Assembly: GCA_017457585.1 (NCBI GenBank) | Contig: JAFTHD010000205.1 | Span: 1 to 8,277, forward strand | Length of the DNA: 8,277 nucleotides | Source of the DNA: Bacillota bacterium | Lineage (GTDB): Bacteria; Bacillota_A; Clostridia; Peptostreptococcales; Anaerovoracaceae | Reading direction: 5' to 3' | Shown: positions 1-6,588 of the stretch, in pieces | How positions within the stretch are numbered: position 1 is the stretch's first letter | Layout of the letters: the number at the start of each line of letters is the position of its first letter | Program-made: the position numbers and the translations under genes | The notes under the pieces: generated by a model | The model's input: only the letters and a program-made list of their open reading frames with translations | What the model was told of the DNA's origin: nothing | Database searches by the model: none

Positions 1-2
1 GT

Positions 3-1142
3 GAGCGGAAGTTTAAGAAGGCTCTGTTTATCGCAAAGCTTGCGGGTACGATCATATCCCTTGCAGTTCTCATCACGGTAATCATAGGAATCTCCTGGAT
101 GATCATCCCGGGTCTCTACGAGAGTATCGTAAACATCGTGGACATGCTGCCATCCAGCAAACAGGTGATAATCGACTGGATAGACGCGAAACTGAGCAAC
201 TTCCCGATTGCCGAAATCAAAATATCCCAGTACATAAACGACAGTACCGATAATCTGATTAAGTTTGCAACCGAGTACTTCCTGCCTCATTACACGACCA
301 TTGCAATGGGGATTTCATCTGGAATCATAGGCGCCGTAAACCTTATGAAGAACGTGCTTATCGGCATAATCGTAAGCGTGTACTTCCTGAACAGCAAGGA
401 CATATTTGCAGCCCAGATCAAGAAGGGGCTCTTCGCGATTTTTAAGGAAAAGACTGCTGAAGGCATTCTGGACTTCGGTAAGTACACCAACAAGTCCTTC
501 GGCGGATTCATCAGCGGCAAGATTATAGATTCTGCGATCATCGGCGTTATCTGCTTCGTGTGCATGAGCGTGCTCGGCTGGGAGTACAGCCTGCTCATAA
601 GCTGCATCATAGGCATTACCAACGTAATCCCGTTCTTCGGGCCGTTTATCGGGGCGATCCCATCCGCTCTGCTTCTGCTCATGGTTACGCCGATTCACGC
701 CCTCTACTTCATAATCTTCGTGGTTCTGCTCCAGCAGTTTGATGGAAACATTCTGGGACCGAAGATCCTCGGAGAGAGCACGGGACTGTCCAGCTTCTGG
801 GTACTGTTCTCCGTGCTGGTAGGCGGCGGACTCTTTGGCGTAGTCGGAATGATTGTAGCAATCCCAATCTGCGCTGTCATTTTCTACTACGCTACCAACT
901 TCGTAAACGGCAGATTGGAGAAGAAAGGTTTCTCATCATCTCTCGTGGACTACAAGATTGATTCCTACAGGACGGTGGACAGAGCACCTGTGGAGCACAA
1001 GGGATTGATGAAGCTCATTGATAAGCAGAAAAAGGCCAATAAGATCAAAAAAGTAAACCTTGAAAGGCAGGAAAAGCAGGCAAGGAGAGCGGAGAACACA
1101 TCAGACAATCAGGAAAAGGACAATCGCAAGGATTATGAATAG
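3..1142 (+). CDS. AI-2E family (PerM/YdiK-like) membrane transporter, 5'-truncated
   Basis: This is an integral membrane protein of the AI-2E/PerM family; some members export small molecules or ions, and the substrate here is unknown. The frame is open to the left edge, so the true start lies outside the window and 379 residues are visible. An internal ATG at 99 falls inside a membrane helix and is not the start. Family signatures are clear: a GKIIDSAIIG segment, then NVIPFFGPFIGAIPSALL, then QQFDGNILGPKILGESTGLS, followed by the glycine-rich LVGGGLFGVVGMIVAIP helix. At least six hydrophobic segments can be seen. After the last helix comes a tail of about 75 residues that is highly charged and rich in Lys, Arg and Glu, probably cytosolic. 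Its TAG stop lies inside the start of murB (8-nt overlap), which suggests translational coupling. The family call is firm; the substrate cannot be inferred. Confidence 0.93.
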   Translation, partial: ERKFKKALFIAKLAGTIISLAVLITVIIGISWMIIPGLYESIVNIVDMLPSSKQVIIDWIDAKLSNFPIAEIKISQYINDSTDNLIKFATEYFLPHYTTIAMGISSGIIGAVNLMKNVLIGIIVSVYFLNSKDIFAAQIKKGLFAIFKEKTAEGILDFGKYTNKSFGGFISGKIIDSAIIGVICFVCMSVLGWEYSLLISCIIGITNVIPFFGPFIGAIPSALLLLMVTPIHALYFIIFVVLLQQFDGNILGPKILGESTGLSSFWVLFSVLVGGGLFGVVGMIVAIPICAVIFYYATNFVNGRLEKKGFSSSLVDYKIDSYRTVDRAPVEHKGLMKLIDKQKKANKIKKVNLERQEKQARRAENTSDNQEKDNRKDYE

Positions 1143-2043
1143 AGACATCATAGTAAAACTTGAAGAGTTAGCAGGAAAAGACGCCGTAAAGCAGGATGCG
1201 GATATGGCTGAATACACCTCATTTCGAGCAGGCGGAAAGGCCGCCGTTCTCGTTGAACCGGATTCAGTCAGCAGCTTACGCGATATTCTGAGGCTTCTTC
1301 ATCGTGAGAAACATGAACATTTCGTGCTGGGTAACGGTACAAACGTGCTCTTTAAGGACGGCGGATACGACGGGGTCGTGGTGAGAATCGGCAAACCTTT
1401 TGAGCACATTAGGACCGAAGGCGTGAGGCTGATTTGCGGAAGCGGAGCACTTCTTGCGTCTGTATCAAAGGAAGCCCTCGCAAAAGGTCTTACGGGGCTT
1501 GAATTCGCCTCGGGAATTCCAGGATCAGTGGGCGGTGCTGTCTTTATGAACGCAGGCGCCTACGGCGGAGAAATAAAGGACGTGCTTGTCAGCGCGAGAA
1601 TGATTTCAAGAGATGGCGAGAGGGAGTATACTCTATCCGCCGAAGAATTGGATCTAAGCTATAGGCACAGCATACTCCACGAAACGGGCGACATCGTTGT
1701 TGAAGCCGAGTTCAAACTTGCAGAGGGAGACAGGGATGCCATCAAGGCGGAGATGGCGGAGCTTACGAAGAAGCGAAACGCCAAGCAGCCTGTCCAGTAT
1801 CCGAGCGCCGGAAGCACCTTTAAGAGACCGGAAGGGTACTTTGCAGGTAAGCTGATTCAGGACGCAGGGTGCAAAGGGCTGCAGGTAGGCGGTGCGCAGG
1901 TGTCGGAGCTGCACAGCGGTTTTGTGATCAACAAGGGCGGTGCGACGGCAAGCGATATCCTCCAGCTCATGGAGATTGTGCAGGCAAAAGTTTTGAATGA
2001 TTTCGGTGTCATGCTTGAACCGGAGGTAAGAATCATTGGATAA
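1135..2043 (+). CDS. murB: UDP-N-acetylenolpyruvoylglucosamine reductase (MurB)
   Basis: This is a cytosolic FAD enzyme that reduces UDP-GlcNAc-enolpyruvate to UDP-MurNAc with NADPH, the second committed step of peptidoglycan synthesis. The 302 residues contain TSFRAGG (28-34), the FAD-binding GNGTNVLFKDGGY (66-78), the flavin loop SGIPGSVGGAVFMNAGAYGG (126-145), YRHS (176-179), SAGSTFKRP with the expected catalytic Ser227, and a C-terminal PEVRIIG holding the expected acid Glu298. Length and the short C-terminal domain fit type II MurB of Gram-positive bacteria. I chose the ATG at 1135 (MNRDIIVKLEEL). The frame stays open to an ATG at 1060, but those 25 extra residues are basic, unlike MurB, and lie inside the upstream gene. 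Purine-rich AAGGA at 1128-1132 (2-nt spacer) and AGGAAAAGGA at 1111-1120 precede the start. It overlaps the PHP gene by 8 nt. Confidence 0.97.
   Translation: MNRDIIVKLEELAGKDAVKQDADMAEYTSFRAGGKAAVLVEPDSVSSLRDILRLLHREKHEHFVLGNGTNVLFKDGGYDGVVVRIGKPFEHIRTEGVRLICGSGALLASVSKEALAKGLTGLEFASGIPGSVGGAVFMNAGAYGGEIKDVLVSARMISRDGEREYTLSAEELDLSYRHSILHETGDIVVEAEFKLAEGDRDAIKAEMAELTKKRNAKQPVQYPSAGSTFKRPEGYFAGKLIQDAGCKGLQVGGAQVSELHSGFVINKGGATASDILQLMEIVQAKVLNDFGVMLEPEVRIIG
2022..2027 (+). promoter_or_regulatory. Shine-Dalgarno site that fixes a TTG start
   Basis: GGAGGT lies 8 nt upstream of the TTG at 2036, inside the 3' end of murB. No ATG or GTG occurs between the murB stop and the essential metal-binding HTH motif of the PHP protein, so this site and the TTG are the only good initiation signal. 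Confidence 0.75.
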
Positions 2044-2797
2044 GGAATATATCGAAAGCATCGTAGACAGGTATGAACTTGTCTACGATTTACATACGCA
2101 TACAACGTACTCACACGGGAAGGGATCCGTTGAGGACAACGTAAGAGAAGCATTTAACAAGGGGCTAAAGTATATCGCGATAAGCGATCATGGCCCGGGA
2201 CATCTCACCTACGGTGTGAACAGGGACGACTTTGTGAACATGAGAAACGACATCGAGAAGATGAACGTCAAGTACCCTAAGCTGGAAGTGAAGATGAGCG
2301 TGGAGGCGAACACCCTCAAAAAACCTCCGTATCTCGATATAAGACCGGAGGAGTTCGAGGAGTTCGACTTCGTGATAGCCGGATACCATTTTGGCGTGTT
2401 TGGCGGAAACATGGTAAGAAACTGGCTCTGGAGCAAGGGTATTAAACTGGGAGAAAAGTCTCTCAGAGCTTCCAATACCAAGATGGTGGTGGACTGCCTG
2501 AGGAATAACGACATCGCAATTCTCACCCATCCGGGGGACAAGGGACCCTTTGATCTTGAAGAGATTGCAAAGGTATGCGTTGAGACGGATACGCTCATGG
2601 AGATAAATACCTGGCATGGTCACCTGACAGAGGAGGAACTGAGACTGGTGTCCCAGAACCAGGACGTGAAATTCATCATAAGCAGCGATGCGCACACGCC
2701 GAACAGAGTGGCCGATTATAAAGACGGCGTCAGGAGAGCCATAAGAGCAGGTGTGGATCTGAGCAGAATCGTAAACATCAGAGAGGTGAAGGAGTAA
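2036..2797 (+). CDS. PHP-domain metal-dependent phosphoesterase
   Basis: This 253-residue protein is of the PHP (polymerase and histidinol phosphatase) superfamily, a trinuclear-metal phosphoesterase fold. The metal-ligand set is complete by eye: DLHTHTTYSHG (His20, His22), SDHG (Asp51, His52), SVEAN (Glu90), GYHFG (His118), THPG (His165) and SSDAHTP (Asp218, His220). It is a single-domain, probably cytosolic enzyme with no signal peptide. It does not look like full HisK histidinol phosphatase or the PHP domain of DNA polymerase; it is closer to stand-alone YcdX-like PHP proteins. The substrate is unknown. Start is TTG at 2036, with GGAGGT 8 nt upstream. It overlaps murB by 8 nt and shares one base with the rapZ ATG. 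A PHP gene between murB and rapZ recurs in Clostridia, which hints at a role linked to envelope or nucleotide-sugar metabolism, but that is inference. Confidence 0.9.
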   Translation: MDKEYIESIVDRYELVYDLHTHTTYSHGKGSVEDNVREAFNKGLKYIAISDHGPGHLTYGVNRDDFVNMRNDIEKMNVKYPKLEVKMSVEANTLKKPPYLDIRPEEFEEFDFVIAGYHFGVFGGNMVRNWLWSKGIKLGEKSLRASNTKMVVDCLRNNDIAILTHPGDKGPFDLEEIAKVCVETDTLMEINTWHGHLTEEELRLVSQNQDVKFIISSDAHTPNRVADYKDGVRRAIRAGVDLSRIVNIREVKE

Positions 2798-3012
2798 TGA
2801 AGGTTCTCATAGTTACAGGATTATCGGGGGCAGGTAAATCATCGGCCATAGATTGTCTTGAGGACATGGGCTTTTACTGTATCGAAAACATTCCGCCGGC
2901 ACTGATAAGGAGTTTTATATCTCTGGGCGGCGTAGGAAACGGAATAGACAGAGCTGCGTTCACCGTTGACGTTCGCGGCGGGAGCTTTTCTCGGATCTTT
3001 CAGACGTTCTGA
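2797..3012 (+). CDS. RapZ N-terminal fragment (before the frameshift)
   Basis: This 71-codon frame holds the Walker A loop GLSGAGKS (8-15) and the DVRGG strand end. After that its last residues (SFSRIFQTF) are out of frame and match nothing in RapZ. It ends at TGA 3010-3012. Alone it would be only the first part of the nucleotide-binding domain and is unlikely to fold as a working protein. Confidence 0.6.
   Translation: MKVLIVTGLSGAGKSSAIDCLEDMGFYCIENIPPALIRSFISLGGVGNGIDRAAFTVDVRGGSFSRIFQTF
2977..2982 (+). other. Site of the -1 frameshift in rapZ
   Basis: Codons read GGC GGG AGC in the upstream frame, while the conserved protein needs GGC GGG GAG CTT TTC. Loss of one G from a run of four restores nothing downstream but explains the switch exactly. 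No canonical X-XXY-YYZ slippery heptamer is present, so programmed slippage is not supported. Confidence 0.8.
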
Positions 3013-3017
3013 GGGAA

Positions 3018-3647
3018 ATGAGAAACGAAGGAATAGACTACCGGATACTCTATCTTGAGGCATCGGACAGAGCGCTCATCAGGAGATACAGCGAGACGAG
3101 GAGAACCCATCCTCTTGCAGACGGCGGTCCGGCCATCAACGGAATCAGACGTGAGCGGGAAATGATGGAGATGCTCCGAAAGGACGCAGATTTCGTCATA
3201 GACACATCAAATCTCAAGGCAGCCCAGCTTTGGGAGGAAGTAAAGCACCTGACAGAGGGCGTGGAGACGGAAAGCAGCTTCATGATCAACATCATGTCCT
3301 TCGGATACAAGAAAGGCATCCCTGTTGCAGGGGAGCTGGTATTCGACATGAGATTTATTCCGAATCCCTATTACGTGAAATCTTTGCGCCATCTCACCGG
3401 AAACAACAAGAAGATACAGAACTTCGTCTTGAAACACCAGATCACGCAGGACTTCCTGGATAAGGCCATGGATATGATAAATACGCTGATTCCTTTTTAT
3501 ATGAAGGAGGGCAAGTACAACCTGACCGTATGCATCGGGTGTACCGGAGGTCATCATAGATCGGTGGCCGTGGCCAATGAGCTTAACAGGAGACTTACGG
3601 AGCAGGGAAAAAGAACAACGCTGGAGCACAGAGACCTTAAGAAGTAA
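3018..3647 (+). CDS. RapZ C-terminal fragment (after the frameshift)
   Basis: This 209-residue frame starts at an ATG that in the intact gene is an internal Met. It contains the rest of the nucleotide-binding domain (ETRRTHPL region) and the whole C-terminal domain with FDMRFIPNPY, GCTGGHHRSV and the basic end. In E. coli RapZ the C-terminal domain carries RNA binding. GAGGG at 3011-3015, overlapping the TGA of the upstream fragment, sits 2 nt before this ATG, so reinitiation after termination is conceivable though the spacing is short. It lacks Walker A. Confidence 0.6.
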   Translation: MRNEGIDYRILYLEASDRALIRRYSETRRTHPLADGGPAINGIRREREMMEMLRKDADFVIDTSNLKAAQLWEEVKHLTEGVETESSFMINIMSFGYKKGIPVAGELVFDMRFIPNPYYVKSLRHLTGNNKKIQNFVLKHQITQDFLDKAMDMINTLIPFYMKEGKYNLTVCIGCTGGHHRSVAVANELNRRLTEQGKRTTLEHRDLKK

Positions 3648-3677
3648 GAACTTCATGGGAGCAGGAAAAGGAAAGTC

Positions 3678-4634
3678 ATGTCGTTTGCATCTGAGACGAA
3701 AAATGAGCTGGCACGCGTAATACCCGAAAAGAAATGCTGCCAGCTTGCTGATATAGCCGGGTTCATGAGGATCGCCGGGAGCATAGGACTTGTCGGAGGC
3801 GGCAAGTTCAAATTTTCCATGTCAACGCCCAACCTTGCGGTCGTAAGGCACTACAAACAGTTGCTCAAGGAATACTTTGAAGTTGACGTGAGCATCGAAA
3901 TGGGGCAAGGGAGCAGAATAGAGAAGAGCAACCTGTATACCATAACGCTCCGGGCCGATGAGATGACCGAACAGATCCTGAGGGAAGTCGGAATCCTCAT
4001 GGTTCGTGAAGGTAAGAATTCCTTCAGCGACGGGGTGTACGATGGCATCATAAAGACGAAATGCTGCCGCAAATCGTACCTGCGCGGAGCATTTCTCGCA
4101 GGGGGAACGGTGAATAACCCAGAGAAGGGCTATCACTTTGAGATTAAGACAAACTCGGAGAGGGTCGCCAGAGACATCAGGAGAATCTGCAATTCCTTTA
4201 CGGACATCAGCGCAAAGGTGGTGCCGAGAAAAAAGGGATATGGCGTATATATAAAGGCTCGCGAGCAGGTTCGCGATATGATTGCTATCATGGGAGCATC
4301 GAACCAGTTCTTCGAGTTCGACAACGTGATGATGTTAAAGGATCTCATGTCCCAGACCAGGCGTGAGAATAACCTGGATAACGCCAACATCGACAAGGCG
4401 CTGAGGACGGCGGAGCACCAGATAAGGTGCATAAAAGCAATCGAGAAAAAGCAGGGCCTTGAGTCTCTATCTGCCAAGCTGAGAGAGGCAGCGGAGGCGA
4501 GACTCGCCCATCCGGAGCTTGGAATAGCGGAGCTTGGACAGATTATGGGCCCACCGCTGAGCAAGTCTGGCATTAACAACAGATTGAGAAGAATTACGGA
4601 GATGGCGGAAAGCCTTCCGGGAGGCATAGAATGA
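3678..4634 (+). CDS. whiA: DNA-binding protein WhiA
   Basis: WhiA (YvcL) is a conserved Gram-positive protein with an N-terminal domain shaped like a LAGLIDADG homing endonuclease but without nuclease activity, plus a C-terminal helix-turn-helix. It controls sporulation genes in Streptomyces and affects division and chromosome segregation in Bacillus. The 318 residues begin with the family-typical MSFASETKNELARV. They contain YLRGAFLAGGTVNNPEKGYH (134-153) in the LAGLIDADG-like core and end with the HTH region HPELGIAELGQIMGPPLSKS (278-297) and INNRLRRI. Length is normal and the frame intact. AAAAGGA at 3666-3672 lies 5 nt before the ATG. The gap from the rapZ stop is 30 nt, the largest in the operon and the place where yvcK is usually found. 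It overlaps the next gene by ATGA (4631-4634). Confidence 0.97.
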   Translation: MSFASETKNELARVIPEKKCCQLADIAGFMRIAGSIGLVGGGKFKFSMSTPNLAVVRHYKQLLKEYFEVDVSIEMGQGSRIEKSNLYTITLRADEMTEQILREVGILMVREGKNSFSDGVYDGIIKTKCCRKSYLRGAFLAGGTVNNPEKGYHFEIKTNSERVARDIRRICNSFTDISAKVVPRKKGYGVYIKAREQVRDMIAIMGASNQFFEFDNVMMLKDLMSQTRRENNLDNANIDKALRTAEHQIRCIKAIEKKQGLESLSAKLREAAEARLAHPELGIAELGQIMGPPLSKSGINNRLRRITEMAESLPGGIE

Positions 4635-5056
4635 GCGTATTTCGGACAACTTGGAGAGTGCAGTATTACGAGACCGACAGGATGCAGATCGTGCACCACT
4701 CCAATTACATCAGATACTTTGAGACGGCGAGAACGGAGATGATCCGCGACTGGGGATACGCCTATTCCGACATGGAAATCGCAGGGATATGGCTGCCGGT
4801 TCTCAGTGTGAACGCGGACTTTAAGACGCCGGCCGTTTACGATGAAGTGCTGTCGTTGAAGTGCTGGCCGAAGAGACTAAAGAATGCGAGCCTGGAGCTG
4901 GCATACGAGATAAGCAATTACGAGACAGGAGAAGTGCACGTTACGGGGAGCAGCAGGCACGGCTTTACAGACGCCAATCTCAAGCCTGTGAGACTAAAGA
5001 AGGATGCTCCGGAGATATACAAGTTGTTTGAGGGTGCATTGGAGAAGCAGGAATGA
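4631..5056 (+). CDS. YbgC/4-HBT-like acyl-CoA thioesterase
   Basis: This 141-residue hotdog-fold protein belongs to the 4-hydroxybenzoyl-CoA thioesterase / YbgC family, which hydrolyses acyl-CoA or acyl-ACP thioesters. The N-terminal signature is visible as YYETDRMQIVHHSNYIRYFE (12-31), with Asp16 in the catalytic aspartate position and His23 matching the usual His of the YHxxY block. A single hotdog domain, it probably works as a tetramer in the cytosol. The chain length of its substrate cannot be told. The ATG overlaps the whiA stop as ATGA, with GGAGG at 4620-4624 and a 6-nt spacer, and its own TGA overlaps the next ATG in the same way, so all three genes are likely translationally coupled. 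Its link to the neighbours is positional only; it may be a housekeeping proofreading thioesterase. Confidence 0.9.
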   Translation: MSVFRTTWRVQYYETDRMQIVHHSNYIRYFETARTEMIRDWGYAYSDMEIAGIWLPVLSVNADFKTPAVYDEVLSLKCWPKRLKNASLELAYEISNYETGEVHVTGSSRHGFTDANLKPVRLKKDAPEIYKLFEGALEKQE

Positions 5057-6006
5057 TAAAAGGACAGACGGTAAGTTTCAAAATTGAAGATATGAGCCTG
5101 GAAGGGCAGGGACTCGGCCGCACCGAAGGTGTGGTTGTTTTCGTTCCGGGCGCAGTTCCGGGAGATGTTGTGGAAGCAGAAATTACGAAGGTGAAGAAGA
5201 ACTACTGCTTCAGCAGACTGGTCGATGTGAAGGAGCCGTCCCCTGACAGGGAAACGGAATTCGATTGCCCGGGCTACGAAAAGGGATGCGGAGGATGTAT
5301 ATACGGAGAACTGAGCTATGGCGGCCAGCTGGCTCTTAAGGAGAGACAGGTCAGAGAGAAAATCGCGAGGCTCGGAGGCGTTGCGGATCCGGTCGTAAGA
5401 CAGATCATCGGAATGGAAGAGGAAGACAACGAAGGAAATGGTGAGTTCAGGTACAGAAATAAGGCACAGTTTCCAGTCAGCACCGGCGGAATCATCACCA
5501 GGAAGGGCGGAATCGTGGAGAACCTGGGTGAACCTGCGGTTGGGTTTTACAGGCAGAAGAGCCATACCGTTGTGGACTGCCCGGACTGCTACATCCAGTC
5601 TGCGCCTGCAATGGCAGCGGCGGATGCGCTGAGAAGATTCATGGCAGAAGACAACATCACCGCATGGGATCCAAAGTGGGAGAAAGGGCTTATGCGCCAC
5701 CTGATCGTAAAGACGGGCTTTACTACAGGCGAAGTTATGGTAATTCTCGTCATTAACGGCAAAGGTATTCCAAACGTGCAGAAGCTCATCGAAATGATGG
5801 ACGATGCCATATATCAGGTGGGGTACTCCCTGGAAAGCGTTGCGATCAATGTAAACAAGGATGCAAAGAGCCCTGAGATAATGGGAGAGGACACGACGAT
5901 TATAGCAGGAAGCCCTGTTATAACAGATGTCATATCGGGGCTAACCTTTGAGATATCGCCGACCAGCTTCTATCAGATCAATCCCGTTCAGGTGGAGAAA
6001 CTATAG
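5053..6006 (+). CDS. RlmD-like N-terminal fragment (to the TAG)
   Basis: These 317 residues include the TRAM domain, the iron-sulfur cysteines and the central domain up to SFYQINPVQVEKL. Without the part after the stop it lacks the SAM-binding loop and the catalytic Cys, so a product ending here should not methylate. It is the translated part if TAG is a true stop. Confidence 0.7.
   Translation: MIKGQTVSFKIEDMSLEGQGLGRTEGVVVFVPGAVPGDVVEAEITKVKKNYCFSRLVDVKEPSPDRETEFDCPGYEKGCGGCIYGELSYGGQLALKERQVREKIARLGGVADPVVRQIIGMEEEDNEGNGEFRYRNKAQFPVSTGGIITRKGGIVENLGEPAVGFYRQKSHTVVDCPDCYIQSAPAMAAADALRRFMAEDNITAWDPKWEKGLMRHLIVKTGFTTGEVMVILVINGKGIPNVQKLIEMMDDAIYQVGYSLESVAINVNKDAKSPEIMGEDTTIIAGSPVITDVISGLTFEISPTSFYQINPVQVEKL
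6004..6006 (+). other. In-frame TAG at a conserved Tyr position
   Basis: Context is GAG AAA CTA TAG AGC AAA; homologues of this family commonly have Glu-Lys-Leu-Tyr-Ser-Lys here. A single third-base change from TAT or TAC gives TAG. TAG is also the apparent stop of the AI-2E gene at 1140-1142, so it is a used stop codon in this sequence. Confidence 0.8.
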
Positions 6007-6588
6007 AGCAAAGTCCGCGAGTACTGCGGCTTTGAGACCTATGAAGAACCGCCTGTCGTCATGGACCTTTACTGCGGTGTTGGAACGATAGGGCTCTGCT
6101 GTGCAGAGGAAGCGGAAGCCGTAGTCGGCATCGAAATTGTAAAGGAAGCTGTTCTAAATGCCAACAGAAACGCCGTCATAAACAACGTTGTAAACGCAAG
6201 GTACATCTGCGGTAAAGCGGAAGAAGTATTACCAGAATACATAGCTGCGGCGAAAGGTTCGGATGATGATTCAAAGTCAGCCGATGATTCAAAGGTAGAC
6301 ATGCAGCTTGCAAGGTGGCTGGAAAAGGCGAAAATAGCAATACTGGATCCGCCGCGTGCAGGAGTGAGGCCTGAACTTCTCGAGACCATAGCGGCAACTT
6401 CCGTGGACAGAATCGTATACGTATCCTGTGATCCTGCCACTATGGGCCGCGATATCAAACGTCTTGCGGAGCTTGGTTTCCGATTCGCAGAAGCCACACC
6501 GGTAGACATGTTCCCTTGGACCGCCTCCATCGAGTGCTGCAGCCTCTTAGTGAAAACGAGCGACAGCGTTGCAATACCTTTTTTATAA
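6007..6588 (+). CDS. RlmD-like C-terminal fragment (SAM-binding and catalytic domain)
   Basis: The same frame continues directly after the TAG with SKVREYCGFETYEEPP and then the Rossmann-type methyltransferase domain. The first ATG after the stop is at 6061 (MDLYCGVG), in the middle of the first strand of the fold. I see no Shine-Dalgarno site before it, so separate translation is unlikely. The codons downstream show no further stops or shifts, which argues for a recent lesion or an artefact. The frame ends at TAA 6586-6588. Confidence 0.6.
   Translation, partial: SKVREYCGFETYEEPPVVMDLYCGVGTIGLCCAEEAEAVVGIEIVKEAVLNANRNAVINNVVNARYICGKAEEVLPEYIAAAKGSDDDSKSADDSKVDMQLARWLEKAKIAILDPPRAGVRPELLETIAATSVDRIVYVSCDPATMGRDIKRLAELGFRFAEATPVDMFPWTASIECCSLLVKTSDSVAIPFL
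6265..6294 (+). repeat. Short tandem duplication inside the methyltransferase gene
   Basis: GATGATTCAAAG occurs at 6265-6276 and 6283-6294, an 18-bp period that keeps the frame. The two full 18-bp units agree at about 15 positions. It encodes an acidic DDSK-SA-DDSK linker between the SAM-binding half and the DPPR motif. Confidence 0.75.

Larger units (their letters stand above)
2797..3647 (+). pseudogene. rapZ: RapZ (YvcJ-type) nucleotide-binding regulator, frameshifted
   Basis: RapZ is a cytosolic P-loop protein; in E. coli it steers decay of the GlmZ small RNA and so controls GlmS, while the Bacillus homologue YvcJ hydrolyses GTP/ATP. The sequence encodes all expected parts but in two frames. 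Frame 1 gives MKVLIVTGLSGAGKSSA (Walker A) through AAFTVDVRGG; frame 3 gives ELFSDLSDVLREMRNEG, ETRRTHPL and the C-terminal GCTGGHHRSVAVANELNRRL. One missing G in the GGC-GGG stretch near 2977-2982 explains the break: with it restored, the protein is 283 residues, the usual RapZ length. Nothing else in the gene looks decayed. An AGGTGA site at 2784-2789 lies 7 nt before the ATG. The gene sits between the PHP gene and whiA, as expected for the family. Sequencing error, a recent mutation or an expressed split gene are all possible. Confidence 0.9.
5053..6588 (+). pseudogene. rlmD: 23S rRNA m5U methyltransferase (RlmD/RumA family) with in-frame TAG
   Basis: Family members use SAM to methylate C5 of uridine in 23S rRNA (U1939 and/or U747 type) and bind a 4Fe-4S cluster. 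One frame, 511 codons if read through, carries every domain: an N-terminal TRAM domain (about 1-60); cluster cysteines Cys72, Cys79, Cys82 and probably Cys179; SFYQINP with the SAM-contacting Gln308; the SAM loop DLYCGVGTIG (338-347); DPPRAG (from Asp432); catalytic Cys459 in VSCDPATMGRD; and Glu494 in the position of the general base. Codon 318 is TAG (6004-6006), replacing the Tyr of the usual EKLYSK. The motif before Glu494 reads MFPWTAS rather than the common MFPHTxH. An acidic linker at about 405-418 has a DNA duplication. GGAG at 5041-5044 lies 8 nt before the ATG. Both RlmD and RlmCD specificity are possible. Confidence 0.87.

Noticed and set aside
1060..1134. 25-residue N-terminal extension of MurB from an earlier ATG
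   Set aside because: The extension is a basic, out-of-frame reading of the upstream gene's tail. The ATG at 1135 gives a normal MurB N-terminus.
2977..2990. Programmed -1 frameshift in rapZ
   Set aside because: There is no slippery heptamer; slipping Gly-tRNA from GGG to CGG would be poor, and I see no clear downstream stimulatory stem. Simple base loss explains it better.
4918..5700. 260-codon open frame on the minus strand opposite the thioesterase and methyltransferase
   Set aside because: It is a shadow of the two well-supported + strand genes, with no recognisable domain.
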